Assembly: GCF_023910635.1 (NCBI RefSeq)
Contig: NZ_JAAVVZ010000021.1
Coordinates: 1 to 44,125 of the forward strand
Direction: 5' to 3'
Origin: Sphingorhabdus sp.
GTDB taxonomy: Bacteria; Pseudomonadota; Alphaproteobacteria; Sphingomonadales; Sphingomonadaceae
DNA length: 44,125 nucleotides
The stretch's first letter is position 1, and each line of letters starts with the position of its first letter. Under the pieces are notes generated by a model. That model was not told where the DNA came from. It saw only the letters and a program-made list of their open reading frames with translations, and made no database searches. A program made the position numbers and the translations under genes. Below are positions 17,509 to 25,817 of this stretch, piece after piece.

Positions 17509-18075
17509 ATGGCACGCACGGCCAACAAGAACGGTGATGGCCCGATCATCATTAAAAAATATGCCAACCGCAGACTTTATAACACGCAGTCTTCGAAATA
17601 TATCACGCTCGATTTCCTTGCAGAACTCACGCGCAAGAACATTGATTTCAAGGTTGTCGATGCCAAATCGAATGCGGATATTACCCACGGCGTCTTGACG
17701 CAGATCATCATGGATGAGGAAAATAGCGGGCAGCAAATGTTGCCCGTGGGCTTCCTTAAGCAATTGATCGCCATGTATGGTGATTCCATGCAAGGCATGG
17801 TGCCGCAGTTCTTGGAAACGTCGATGGACAATTTCCGCAAGAACCAACGGCAGGTTCAAGAAGTGATTGAAACTGCGATCACCTCTGGTCCTTTTGGCCA
17901 TTTGGCAAAGCAGAATATCGAATTTATGCGATCTGCGCGTGAGGCGTTGATGCCGAATTTGGGCAACCTTACCGGTAAAAAGCCGGAACGCGACGAAAGC
18001 GTTGCTGATCTTAAGCAACAAATTGCCGCGCTACAGGCCCAAATTGACAAAATGGTCGCCGACCGCACCGTATAA
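17509..18075 (+). CDS. phaR: Polyhydroxyalkanoate synthesis regulator PhaR
   Basis: The 188-residue protein has the DNA-binding PHB/PHA accumulation domain at the N-terminus (IIIKKYANRRLYNTQSSKYI, residues about 13-32) and the following helical domain (MDEENSGQQMLPVGFLKQLI), with a C-terminal coiled-coil-like segment (LKQQIAALQAQIDKMVADRT). PhaR proteins bind PHA polymer and repress phasin and PHA-related genes in the cytoplasm. ATG at 17509 is preceded by GGAAGGA. It is followed after 26 bases by proS, with which it may be co-transcribed. No phaC or phasin gene is in the window. Confidence 0.93.
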   Translation: MARTANKNGDGPIIIKKYANRRLYNTQSSKYITLDFLAELTRKNIDFKVVDAKSNADITHGVLTQIIMDEENSGQQMLPVGFLKQLIAMYGDSMQGMVPQFLETSMDNFRKNQRQVQEVIETAITSGPFGHLAKQNIEFMRSAREALMPNLGNLTGKKPERDESVADLKQQIAALQAQIDKMVADRTV

Positions 18076-18101
18076 TTCTCTCATAAAAAACAGGTAAGAT
18101 T

Positions 18102-19631
18102 TTGATAAAACATGCTTTAAGTGTCACCCGCGCGCAAAATTTCGCTGGCTGGTATCAAGAGGTCATTTCGGAGGCCGATTTGGCCGAGGAATCCGGTGTC
18201 CGGGGATGCATGGTCATCCGGCCATGGGGCTATGGCATGTGGGAACGCATTCAAAAGCTTATGGACGCAGAAATTAAGGCCGCTGGCGTTGAAAACTGCT
18301 ATTTCCCATTGTTCATTCCTTTGTCCTTCTTTGAAAAAGAGGCCGACCATGTCGAAGGCTTTGCCAAAGAAATGGCGGTTGTTACGCATCACCGCCTTGT
18401 CAGTGATGGCAATGGAAAACTGATCCCAGACCCCGGATCGAAGCTAGAGGAACCGCTTGTCGTTCGCCCCACGTCGGAAACGGTGATTGGCGCCGCCATG
18501 AGCCGCTGGGTGCAAAGCTGGCGCGATTTGCCATTGATGGTCAACCAATGGGCCAATGTTGTGCGCTGGGAAATGCGGACACGTATGTTCCTGCGCACCA
18601 GCGAATTTTTGTGGCAGGAAGGGCATACCGCCCATGTGGACCGCGAAGACGCGATGCAGGAAACGATGCGCGCACTGGAAATGTACCGCGCCTTTGCCGA
18701 AGGTCCGCTGGCCATGCCTGTTGTGGCCGGTGAAAAACCGGAAAATGAACGCTTTCCCGGCGCAGTTGCCACCTACAGCATCGAAGCGATGATGCAGGAT
18801 GGTAAAGCGTTGCAGGCCGGCACGTCGCATTATCTCGGCACTGGCTTTGCCGAGGCATCCGGCATTAAATATCAGGATAAGGAAGGCAATCAGCAATTTG
18901 CGCATACGACAAGCTGGGGCGTGTCCACGCGCATGATTGGCGGCGTTATCATGACGCATGGCGACGATGATGGCCTGCGCTGCCCGCCGCAAATTGCACC
19001 GCATCAAATTGTTATCATTCCGATGTTGCGGGATAATGACGAGGACGAGGCGGTATTGGCATATTGCCGCAGCCTGCGCTTGGAATTGTTGGCGGCTAAC
19101 GCCTTTGGTGAACCATTGCGCGTGTTGCTGGATACCAAAGCAGCAAAGGCGTCAAACAAGCGCTGGGCGTGGGTTAAGAAGGGCGCGCCCATCATAATTG
19201 AGGTGGGGCCGCGTGATATGGCCGAAGGCAAGGCAGCGGTCATACGCCGCGACCGTCTGTATAAGGACGACGGCAAGCTTGCGACCGCGTTCACGCCGCG
19301 CACCGAATTTGTGGCGTCTGCGGCGGCGTTGTTGGAGGAAATCCAGAACGGTTTATATGCCGAGGCAAAAGCGCGGCTAGAGGCCAATATCCGCCGTGAC
19401 GTGGCCGACCTTTCCCAGTATTTTGCGGGCGATGAGGCCAAATTTGCTGGATGGGTCGAAGTGCAATGGTCGCGGCCAAGCGGCGAAGCGCTCGACAAGA
19501 TCGTCACGCAACTCAAGACGTTGAAACTCACCATGCGCAACAGCCCCATTGACGCTGCCCCTGCCGACGGGGCGTGCTTTTTTACAGGCGACCCTGCGGT
19601 GGAACGGATACTGATCGGGCGGACTTATTAG
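18102..19631 (+). CDS. proS: Prolyl-tRNA synthetase
   Basis: This class II aminoacyl-tRNA synthetase charges tRNA-Pro. The 509-residue product shows motif 2 region (RWEMRTRMFLRTSEFLWQEGHTAH), VVRPTSETVIGAAMSRW, and motif 3 region (TTSWGVSTRMIGGVIMTHGDDDGL), then an anticodon-binding domain and a C-terminal domain ending ERILIGRTY. The length and motif 2 sequence are of the shorter archaeal/eukaryal-like type common in alphaproteobacteria. TTG at 18102 with AGGTAAG upstream gives the normal N-terminus IKHALSVTRAQNFAGWY. Fragments resembling its last about 25 bases recur in the tandem repeats downstream. Confidence 0.95.
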   Translation: MIKHALSVTRAQNFAGWYQEVISEADLAEESGVRGCMVIRPWGYGMWERIQKLMDAEIKAAGVENCYFPLFIPLSFFEKEADHVEGFAKEMAVVTHHRLVSDGNGKLIPDPGSKLEEPLVVRPTSETVIGAAMSRWVQSWRDLPLMVNQWANVVRWEMRTRMFLRTSEFLWQEGHTAHVDREDAMQETMRALEMYRAFAEGPLAMPVVAGEKPENERFPGAVATYSIEAMMQDGKALQAGTSHYLGTGFAEASGIKYQDKEGNQQFAHTTSWGVSTRMIGGVIMTHGDDDGLRCPPQIAPHQIVIIPMLRDNDEDEAVLAYCRSLRLELLAANAFGEPLRVLLDTKAAKASNKRWAWVKKGAPIIIEVGPRDMAEGKAAVIRRDRLYKDDGKLATAFTPRTEFVASAAALLEEIQNGLYAEAKARLEANIRRDVADLSQYFAGDEAKFAGWVEVQWSRPSGEALDKIVTQLKTLKLTMRNSPIDAAPADGACFFTGDPAVERILIGRTY

Positions 19632-19634
19632 CGG

Positions 19635-20068
19635 TTCGCACGAAGACACGAAGAGGGCAGAATGGACATTGAAGAAGTTTGCAATATCATTGTCGACTGC
19701 GCGTTCAAATTGCACGTAGATATCGGTTCGGGTCTTTTGGAAAGTGCGTATGAGGCAATCTTGGCGGCTAAGCTCGAAAGCCGAGGGCTGCGCGTCGCCC
19801 GGCAGATACCCATCGACATTGAATATGACGGCGTACAGTTACCAGCGGCCTTTCGCCTGGACTTGCTCGTAGAAAACAGTGTTATCTTGGAGATAAAATC
19901 TGTCGAAAAAACTCTGCCAGTCCATGCAAAGCAAGTGATAACCTATCTGCGCTTAACAAATTTAACCCATGGCTTTGTCATTAACTTCGGTACAGCGATG
20001 TTCAAAGATGGCATAAGGCGGCTATTAAACGACCGAACGTCTTCTGTGTCTTCGCGTCTTCGTGCGAA
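19635..20068. mobile_element. Inverted-repeat-bounded unit carrying the GxxExxY gene
   Basis: The left end TTCGCACGAAGACACGAAG (19635-19653) and the right end CTTCGCGTCTTCGTGCGAA (to 20068) are imperfect inverted repeats flanking the GxxExxY gene. Three shorter derivatives with the same ends follow in tandem. The sequence shows an element-like structure; mobility is inferred. Confidence 0.6.
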
Positions 20069-20090
20069 CAAAGTTGAAATATATAATTAA
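19662..20090 (+). CDS. GxxExxY family protein (PD-(D/E)XK nuclease-like)
   Basis: The 142-residue protein carries the naming motif in GSGLLESAYEAIL (Gly-x-x-Glu-x-x-Tyr) and a nuclease-like core FRLDLLVENSVILEIKSVE, in which the Asp and the E-I-K triad match the PD-(D/E)XK pattern; then a helix with HAKQVITYLRL and a strand GFVINFG. Function of the family is not established; nucleic-acid cleavage is inferred from the fold. ATG at 19662 follows GAGGGCAG. The last about 20 codons are translated from the right inverted repeat, so the C-terminus is part of the element end. It starts 30 bases after proS. Confidence 0.8.
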   Translation: MDIEEVCNIIVDCAFKLHVDIGSGLLESAYEAILAAKLESRGLRVARQIPIDIEYDGVQLPAAFRLDLLVENSVILEIKSVEKTLPVHAKQVITYLRLTNLTHGFVINFGTAMFKDGIRRLLNDRTSSVSSRLRANKVEIYN

Positions 20091-20336
20091 TGACAAAATA
20101 ACTGATACTTATCGAGCGGACTTATTGGAATTTCGCACGAAGACACGAAGAGGGCAGAATGGACATTGAAGAAGTTTGCAATATCATGGTCGACTGCGCG
20201 TTCAAATTTAACCCATGGCTTTGTCATTAACTTCGGTACAGCGATGTTCAAAGATGGCATAAGGCGGCTATTAAACGACCGAACGTCTTCTGTGTCTTCG
20301 CGTCTTCGTGCGAACAAAGTTGAAATATATAATTAA
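20091..20336. repeat. Tandem derivative 1 of the GxxExxY unit (internal deletion)
   Basis: This 246-bp unit begins TGACAAAATAACTGATACTT and contains a piece resembling the proS end, both inverted-repeat ends, the first 16 codons of the GxxExxY gene and its last part. 251 bp of the parent are missing between two CAAATT hexamers (19706 and 19957), which shifts the frame and leaves a 23-codon ORF at 20159-20230. Two more copies follow directly. Confidence 0.93.
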
Positions 20337-20582
20337 TGACAAAATAACTGATACTTATCGAGCGGACTTATTGGAATTTCGCACGAAGACACGAAGAGGG
20401 CAGAATGGACATTGAAGAAGTTTGCAATATCATGGTCGACTGCGCGTTCAAATTTAACCCATGGCTTTGTCATTAACTTCGGTACAGCGATGTTCAAAGA
20501 TGGCATAAGGCGGCTATTAAACGACCGAACGTCTTCTGTGTCTTCGCGTCTTCGTGCGAACAAAGTTGAAATATATAATTAA
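20337..20582. repeat. Tandem derivative 2 of the GxxExxY unit
   Basis: Identical in sequence to the preceding 246-bp unit as far as can be read, implying recent duplication or gene conversion. Same 251-bp deletion. Confidence 0.93.
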
Positions 20583-20827
20583 TGACAAAATAACTGATAC
20601 TTATCGAGCGGACTTATTGGAATTTCGCACGAAGACACGAAGAGGGCAGAATGGACATTGAAGAAGTTTGCAATATCATGGTCGACTGCGCGTTCAAATT
20701 TAACCCATGGCTTTGTCATTAACTTCGGCACAGCGATGTTCAAAGATGGCATAAGGCGGTTAGTAAACGACCGAACGTCTTCTGTGTCTTCGCGTCTTCG
20801 TGCGAACAAAATTGGAATAACCAAATA
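20583..20827. repeat. Tandem derivative 3 of the GxxExxY unit, abutting rnr
   Basis: Nearly identical to the first two but with a few changes (GGCACAGCG; GGTTAGTAAACG) and a different end, AATTGGAATAACCAAATA, leading straight into the rnr ATG. The repeated unit end ATGACAAAATA resembles the rnr start ATGACCAAATA, so each unit carries a copy of the first codons of rnr. Confidence 0.9.
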
Positions 20828-23098
20828 ATGACCAAATATGCGCAGTTTGAAGGGCTCCCCACCCGCGATCAGATCCTTGAATTTATCAAAACGTCGAAGG
20901 ACCCTGCGGGTAAACGGGAAATTGCGCGAGAATTTGGTCTGCGCGGTAATGAAAAAATTGCGCTGAAGGCGTTGTTGAAGGACATGACGGACGAAGGGCT
21001 GATCGACATGGCCCCGGGCCGTGCCTTTCACAAAATGGGCGGTGTGCCGAAGGTTACCGTGCTCAAGATCGTTGCGATTGACGGCGATACTGCGGTCGCT
21101 GTGCCGGAGCATTGGGAAGCCGAAGGCATTCCGTTGCCTAAAATTCGGGTCATAGAAACCAAAGGCAAGCGTGGCGCCTTGGGCATTGGTGACCGTATAT
21201 TGGCGCGTACCGAAGAGCGTGGCAGCGGCCATGTCGCGCACATCATGAAGAAGCTCGCAAAGGGCAGCGAGCAGATATTGGGCGTGGTCGAAGGCGGAGA
21301 AAATGGCCGTTACTGGCTAAAGTCTGTCGACAAAAAAGCACGTTTCGATACGCAAATTGGTGACGTTGGTGATGCCAAGGCCGGGGAATTGGTGCTTGCC
21401 GAATTGACTGGCAATGCGCACAAAAAATCGGCGCGTGTGACGCAAGTCCTTGGCGACCCATTTGCGCCCAAAAGCTTCAGCCTTATCGCCATTCACAAGT
21501 TCGGCATTCCGTTTGAAATGCCAGAAGCAGTCGAGCGTGAGGCCGAACGCGTAAGGGAGTTACCGGTCACCGACGACCATCGCGAAGACCTGCGCCATTT
21601 GCCTATCATTGCCATTGATCCACGCGATGCGCGCGACTTTGATGATGCCATTTGGGCAACCCCCAATGCCGACACCGGCGGGTTTGACGCTATCGTCGCG
21701 ATTGCCGATGTGAGCTATTATGTCCGCCCAGGAAGCGCATTGGACCATGAAGCGTCGAAGCGCGGAAACAGTGTGTATTTCCCCGACCTAGTTGTGCCAA
21801 TGCTGCCGCACGCTTTGTCTTCGGACAAATGTTCATTGCGGGCAGGGGAAGATCGCGCGGTACTGGCCTGCCATCTCGCCATCGGCAAAACTGGCCAAGT
21901 GACGTCATGGCGCTTCACGCGCGCTATCGCCCGAATTGCCGCCAATATCCCTTATCCAGATGCGCAGGCCGCTATCGATGGCCGGATGGAAAACCCGTTG
22001 CTGGAATCGGCGCTTAAGCCGCTTTGGGCGTGCTGGCGGTTGCTTTCATTGGCGCGGAACAAGCGCGGGCCACTGGAACTCAATTTACCTGAAAAGCGGA
22101 TTACGCTTGACGATCAAGGCCGGGTCACTGGTGTTGCCGAGCGCGAACAGTTGGAAGCACATCGTTTGGTCGAAGATTTCATGATTGCCGCCAATGTTGC
22201 CGCAGCAAAGGCGCTGGAGGCAAAGAAGTCATCCTTAATTTACCGCGCACATGAGCCACCGAGCCGCGAAAAGCTTGTTGCGCTGAAGGAATATCTGAAG
22301 ACCTTTGACATTGAATTTGCGCTTGGTCAGGTGATCAAGCCTGAGACTTTCAACGCGATCCTCGAAAAAATCATCGACGAAGAGGTGCGTCCGCAAATCA
22401 TGGAGGCCGTTTTGCGTAGCCAGACACAAGCTTATTACGGCCCCATTAATGTGGGACATTTTGGCTTGTCACTGGGCAGCTATGCGCATTTCACCTCGCC
22501 AATCCGGCGCTACGCCGACCTTATCGTGCACCGCGCATTGGTGAGCGCTTATGGGCTTGAGATGCCCAAGCCAAAACTCAAAGATGTTGAGCCCATAACG
22601 GGCTTGACCGAGGCCGCGATCACGAAGCTTGCAGCCACCGCAGAAGCCATCAGTCGCACCGAACGCCGCGCGATGGAAGCAGAGCGCGAGACAACAGACC
22701 GCTACATTGCGGCCTATCTCTCCGCGCAAGTCGGGCAAATCGTTCAAGCGCGGATTACGGGCGTGCAGAATTTCGGATTTTTCGCAACTGTACAAGGGAT
22801 TGGCGGCGACGGCTTGGTCCCTGTCTCAACCTTGGGCAAGGATTATTTCCATTATGACGAGGCGAGCCAGACGTTGATCGGCGAAAAGACACGGCAGGAA
22901 TATCGGCCGGGCATGTGCCTTGAATTGCGATTGGCCGAGGCGAACCCGATTTCAGGCGCGCTGCGCTTTGAGTTGCCGGAGGGCGGAAGCTACGCGCCAG
23001 ACCGTTTCAAGCATAAGGGCAAGCCCAAGGCCGGGAAATATGATACGGCAAAGCGCGGTAGGCCGGGGAATATCCGGCATCAGGGAAAAAGGCGTTAG
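20828..23098 (+). CDS. rnr: Ribonuclease R
   Basis: This processive 3'-5' exoribonuclease degrades structured RNA. The 756-residue protein has an N-terminal winged-helix region (about 1-75), cold-shock domains, the RNB catalytic domain with IDPRDARDFDDA (Asp264, Asp270, Asp272, Asp273), GHFGLSLGSYAHFTSPIRRYADL near 540, and a C-terminal S1 domain (QIVQARITGVQNFGFFATV) with a short basic tail. ATG at 20828 directly follows the repeat array; the only weak ribosome-binding match is TTGGAA, so the array may affect expression. It converges with the minus-strand UspA gene. Confidence 0.95.
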   Translation: MTKYAQFEGLPTRDQILEFIKTSKDPAGKREIAREFGLRGNEKIALKALLKDMTDEGLIDMAPGRAFHKMGGVPKVTVLKIVAIDGDTAVAVPEHWEAEGIPLPKIRVIETKGKRGALGIGDRILARTEERGSGHVAHIMKKLAKGSEQILGVVEGGENGRYWLKSVDKKARFDTQIGDVGDAKAGELVLAELTGNAHKKSARVTQVLGDPFAPKSFSLIAIHKFGIPFEMPEAVEREAERVRELPVTDDHREDLRHLPIIAIDPRDARDFDDAIWATPNADTGGFDAIVAIADVSYYVRPGSALDHEASKRGNSVYFPDLVVPMLPHALSSDKCSLRAGEDRAVLACHLAIGKTGQVTSWRFTRAIARIAANIPYPDAQAAIDGRMENPLLESALKPLWACWRLLSLARNKRGPLELNLPEKRITLDDQGRVTGVAEREQLEAHRLVEDFMIAANVAAAKALEAKKSSLIYRAHEPPSREKLVALKEYLKTFDIEFALGQVIKPETFNAILEKIIDEEVRPQIMEAVLRSQTQAYYGPINVGHFGLSLGSYAHFTSPIRRYADLIVHRALVSAYGLEMPKPKLKDVEPITGLTEAAITKLAATAEAISRTERRAMEAERETTDRYIAAYLSAQVGQIVQARITGVQNFGFFATVQGIGGDGLVPVSTLGKDYFHYDEASQTLIGEKTRQEYRPGMCLELRLAEANPISGALRFELPEGGSYAPDRFKHKGKPKAGKYDTAKRGRPGNIRHQGKRR

Positions 23099-23109
23099 AC
23101 ACGTATAGC

Positions 23110-23565
23110 CTAACTCAACTCGTCCAATTGCGCGTCGCTGAGCGATCCGGGAATAACCATGACCGGGCAGGGCAAGGTCCCCGCATTCACGCCGGTAAAG
23201 TGGCTGATTAACGGGCCAGGAGCACCTTGGGCGGCGGCACCCAGCACGAGTGCGGCGATACCGGGATGTTCCTCCAACATGACCTTTACAACATCAATAG
23301 CCTCGCCAGGCTTAACCGTGATATCAGGGCGAACGCCCATTTCGTCGAAGATCGAACCGGCTGCTGCGGTCACAAGCTGCTCCGCCCGGTCGCGCGCCTC
23401 TTCTTCCATCGTCGCCTGAACGCCGCCCCAGGCGACAAAATCCGCCTGCTCAACGAGCGCCAAAATATGCACTGCGCCGTCGGTTTTGGCGGCACGGCGC
23501 GATGCAAAGCGCAAGGCAAGCCGTGCTTCCTCGGTTTCGTCGATAACCACCAAATATGTCCGCAT
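23110..23565 (-). CDS. UspA-type universal stress protein
   Basis: The 151-residue single-domain protein begins MRTYLVVIDETEEARLALRF and ends with the nucleotide-binding-type segment LVLGAAAQGAPGPLISHF...CPVMVIPG, resembling the G-2x-G-9x-G(S/T) pattern of ATP-binding Usp proteins. ATG at 23565 is chosen over one 81 bases upstream because GGCGGGGGG lies just before it and the family N-terminus is MxxYLVVID. Role in stress survival is general family knowledge; nothing local defines it further. Confidence 0.85.
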   Translation of the reverse strand: MRTYLVVIDETEEARLALRFASRRAAKTDGAVHILALVEQADFVAWGGVQATMEEEARDRAEQLVTAAAGSIFDEMGVRPDITVKPGEAIDVVKVMLEEHPGIAALVLGAAAQGAPGPLISHFTGVNAGTLPCPVMVIPGSLSDAQLDELS

Positions 23566-23718
23566 ATTTCCCCCCCGCCTTTGCTTCACCCGCGGCATTT
23601 CATGAATTCGTATAGCCTGCGCGAAATTTGAATGATTGGCAACCACATCACGCTTGACGCTTGGGAAAGCTTGGCTATTCGAAGAACGATAACGACGACC
23701 ATAAAAGGCCTGTACCCG

Positions 23719-25032
23719 ATGCCCATAGAACTCAAAATGCCCGCGCTTTCACCCACGATGGAAGAAGGCACATTGGCCCGTTGGCTGGTCAAAGAAGGCG
23801 ACAAAGTGTCTTCTGGCGATCTGCTGGCCGAAATTGAGACCGATAAGGCGACGATGGAGTTTGAAGCGGTTGATGAGGGTATCGTGACCAAGATATTGGT
23901 GGCCGAAGGAACCGATGGCGTGAAGGTCGGCGCGGTCATTGCGATGATTCAGGGTGAGGATGATGAGGGTGCGGTTGATAAGGGTGATGCCCACCCCCGG
24001 CCCCTCCCGCAGGCGGGAGGGGAGCAGGTTAAGTCTGCGCCTAAAACCGCAATGGTTGCCCAACCGGCTATAACTCCCCTCCCGCAGGCGGGAGGGGTTG
24101 GGGGAGGGCCAGCGACGTCACAATCCAGCGACCGCGTCAAAGCCAGCCCACTCGCCAAACGTATTGCCGGGAACAAGGGTCTTGATCTCACCACGATCTC
24201 AGGCACTGGCCCCAATGGCCGTATCGTGAAAGCCGACGTAGAAGCGATCTCTGGCGAAGGCCGGAGCCCAGTCGCGCCGGCGGAACTGGATCGCGGCCTT
24301 CGCCGCGAAACACCAGCGCCCACGCAGGCAATTGACACCGACATCCCGCATGAGGTCGTCAAGCTTAGCAATATGCGCAAGACCATTGCGCGCCGCCTGA
24401 CCGAGAGCAAGCAGACCGTTCCGCATATTTATCTGACCGTCGATGTCCGCTTGGACGCCTTATTGAAGCTGCGCGGCGAGTTGAACGCCAGCCTTGAAGG
24501 CCGCGGCATCAAGCTGTCGGTGAATGACATGTTGATCAAGGCGCTGGCGCTGGCGCTGGTGCAAGTGCCAAAGTGCAATGTCAGCTTTGCCGGTGACAAT
24601 ATGCTGCAATACGCCCGCGCCGACATCAGCGTGGCTGTTTCGGTGCCCACTGGCCTGATTACGCCAATCATTACCGACGCCGCGAACAAGTCGCTGTCCA
24701 AAATCTCGACCGAAGTGGCCGAGCTTGCGGCCCGCGCCAAGGATGGCAAGTTGCAACCGCATGAATATCAGGGTGGCACCGCGTCGATCAGCAACATGGG
24801 CATGATGGGCATCAAACAATTCGACGCCGTCATCAACCCGCCACAAGCGATGATCCTAGCGGTCGGGGCAGGGGAAAAGCGGCCCTATATCGTCGATGAC
24901 GCCCTCGCCATCGCCACGGTAATGTCCGCCACCGGCAGCTTCGACCACCGCGCCATCGACGGCGCAGACGGCGCAATGTTTATGAAAGTCTTCAAGGAAT
25001 TGGTGGAGAAGCCTTTGGGGTTGGTGGCTTGA
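23719..25032 (+). CDS. pdhC: Pyruvate dehydrogenase E2, dihydrolipoyl acetyltransferase
   Basis: This is the core of the pyruvate dehydrogenase complex, transferring acetyl from lipoyl to CoA. The 437-residue protein has one lipoyl domain ([15 protein letters not shown], lipoyl Lys43), an E1/E3-binding domain ([20 protein letters not shown]), and the catalytic domain with [14 protein letters not shown] near the end. ATG at 23719 ([19 protein letters not shown]) is the normal start; the frame extends upstream but without family sequence. The linker between lipoyl and binding domains contains about 40 residues encoded by paired palindromes (PLPQAGG twice). The E3 gene lies downstream behind a DUF559 insertion. 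Confidence 0.95.
   Translation: MPIELKMPALSPTMEEGTLARWLVKEGDKVSSGDLLAEIETDKATMEFEAVDEGIVTKILVAEGTDGVKVGAVIAMIQGEDDEGAVDKGDAHPRPLPQAGGEQVKSAPKTAMVAQPAITPLPQAGGVGGGPATSQSSDRVKASPLAKRIAGNKGLDLTTISGTGPNGRIVKADVEAISGEGRSPVAPAELDRGLRRETPAPTQAIDTDIPHEVVKLSNMRKTIARRLTESKQTVPHIYLTVDVRLDALLKLRGELNASLEGRGIKLSVNDMLIKALALALVQVPKCNVSFAGDNMLQYARADISVAVSVPTGLITPIITDAANKSLSKISTEVAELAARAKDGKLQPHEYQGGTASISNMGMMGIKQFDAVINPPQAMILAVGAGEKRPYIVDDALAIATVMSATGSFDHRAIDGADGAMFMKVFKELVEKPLGLVA
23991..24115. repeat. Paired palindromes inserted in frame in the pdhC linker
   Basis: Two identical 22-bp palindromes (arms CCCCTCCCGC and GCGGGAGGGG around AG, at 24001-24022 and 24076-24097) lie in inverted arrangement; their outer flanks CCACCCCCGG and TTGGGGGAGG are also complementary. 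The stretch is translated throughout. Same palindrome as at 432-453. Confidence 0.85.
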
Positions 25033-25043
25033 TATGGTGAAGA

Positions 25044-25583
25044 ATGTCACCGCCTAACCCCTCTCCCCTTGCGGGAGAGGGAGGGGCCCGCCGCGTAGCG
25101 GTGGGAGGGTGTGGGGGCGCGTCGCGGCAAGCGACGTCGGCTACCTTGGCGCAGGTTCAATCGCGGCACGAATTGCTCAAAAAAAGGGCGCGGTTTATGC
25201 GCGCCAACCCCACCGATGCCGAACGGAAGCTTTGGTACATTCTGCGAGATAAGCGGCTGAATCCGCTTCGTTGGCGTCGGCAACAGGTGATCGATGATCG
25301 CTATATTGTTGACTTCATTTGCTTTGAGCATCGGGTGATTATCGAGGCAGATGGCAGCCAACATGCGGAAAATGACATGGATGCCGCACGCGATGCCTGG
25401 CTGAAACAGCAGGGATTTACGGTTCTGCGTTTCTGGAATGCGGACATCCTTAACAATATGGAAGGCGTAGTCGAAACAATCATCGCTGCCGTTCAAAATA
25501 ATGCCGCACAGACGTGCGGCGACCCCACACCCAACCCTCTCCCGCAAGGGGAGAGGGCTTTGGAGAGAAGCCAAAATGTCTGA
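25044..25583 (+). CDS. DUF559 endonuclease-domain protein within palindromic repeats
   Basis: The 179-residue frame has a central DUF559 domain (residues about 45-150) with ANPTDAERKLWYILRDKRL, then RWRRQQVIDDRYIVDFICFE and VIIEADGSQHAE, resembling Vsr-like/PD-(D/E)XK nucleases; D and E in VDFICFEHRVIIEADG are the likely catalytic residues. Both ends are translated palindromic DNA (SPLAGEGGARR at the N-terminus, NPLPQGERALERSQNV at the C-terminus). The real start may be TTG near 25147, giving a protein closer to a bare domain. It sits between the E2 and E3 genes and its stop overlaps the ATG of an lpd remnant. Biological role is unknown. Confidence 0.75.
   Translation: MSPPNPSPLAGEGGARRVAVGGCGGASRQATSATLAQVQSRHELLKKRARFMRANPTDAERKLWYILRDKRLNPLRWRRQQVIDDRYIVDFICFEHRVIIEADGSQHAENDMDAARDAWLKQQGFTVLRFWNADILNNMEGVVETIIAAVQNNAAQTCGDPTPNPLPQGERALERSQNV
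25059..25557. mobile_element. Palindrome-bounded unit carrying the DUF559 gene
   Basis: The 23-bp left end (CCCTCTCCCCTTGCGGGAGA plus GGG, 25059-25081) is the exact reverse complement of the right end at 25535-25557. Between them lies the DUF559 gene. A nuclease-less unit with the same two ends follows at 25637-25799. Mobility is inferred from this arrangement. Confidence 0.65.
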
Positions 25584-25635
25584 TTATGATCTCATTGTTC
25601 TCGGTTCCGGCCCCAGTGGTTATGTCACCGCCTAA
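25576..25635 (+). pseudogene. Duplicated 5' fragment of lpd (19 codons)
   Basis: The frame MSDYDLIVLGSGPSGYVTA matches the first 19 residues of the true E3 (MSDYDLIVLGSGPGGYVAA), including its leader AGAGAAGCCAAA, and is then cut by TAA at the start of the second palindromic unit. Synonymous differences (for example GATCTCATTGTTCTC versus GACCTCATCGTCCTT) show the copies have diverged under some coding-like constraint or with time. A ribosome could initiate here and terminate after 19 codons upstream of lpd. Confidence 0.85.
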
Positions 25636-25636
25636 C

Positions 25637-25799
25637 CCCTCTCCCCTTGCGGGAGAGGGAGGGGCCCGCCGCGCAGCGGTGGGAGGGTGTGGGGTCGCGT
25701 CGCGGCAAACGACGCTGCCTTCCGCTTCGGATAAAAGAGATATGTCGGTACCCATGTACTTGCCACACACACCCAACCCTCTCCCGCAAGGGGAGAGGG
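25637..25799. mobile_element. Nuclease-less derivative of the DUF559 unit
   Basis: Carries the same exact 23-bp ends (25637-25659 and 25777-25799) and about 70 bases of the left flank of the DUF559 unit (AGGGGCCCGCCGCG, GTGGGAGGGTGTGGG). The nuclease gene is replaced by about 50 bases of unrelated sequence (GCTTCGGATAAAAGAG). It lies 18 bases before the lpd ATG. Confidence 0.8.
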
Positions 25800-25817
25800 C
25801 TTTAGAGAGAAGCCAAA

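Noticed and set aside
20087-20563. Identical 76-codon minus-strand frames in the tandem repeats
   Set aside because: They arise from the antisense of the deleted GxxExxY copies and have no family resemblance; identity only reflects the DNA repeat.
20091-20827. CRISPR-like array
   Set aside because: The units are about 246 bp, directly adjacent and derived from a gene; there are no short repeats with unique spacers and no cas genes.
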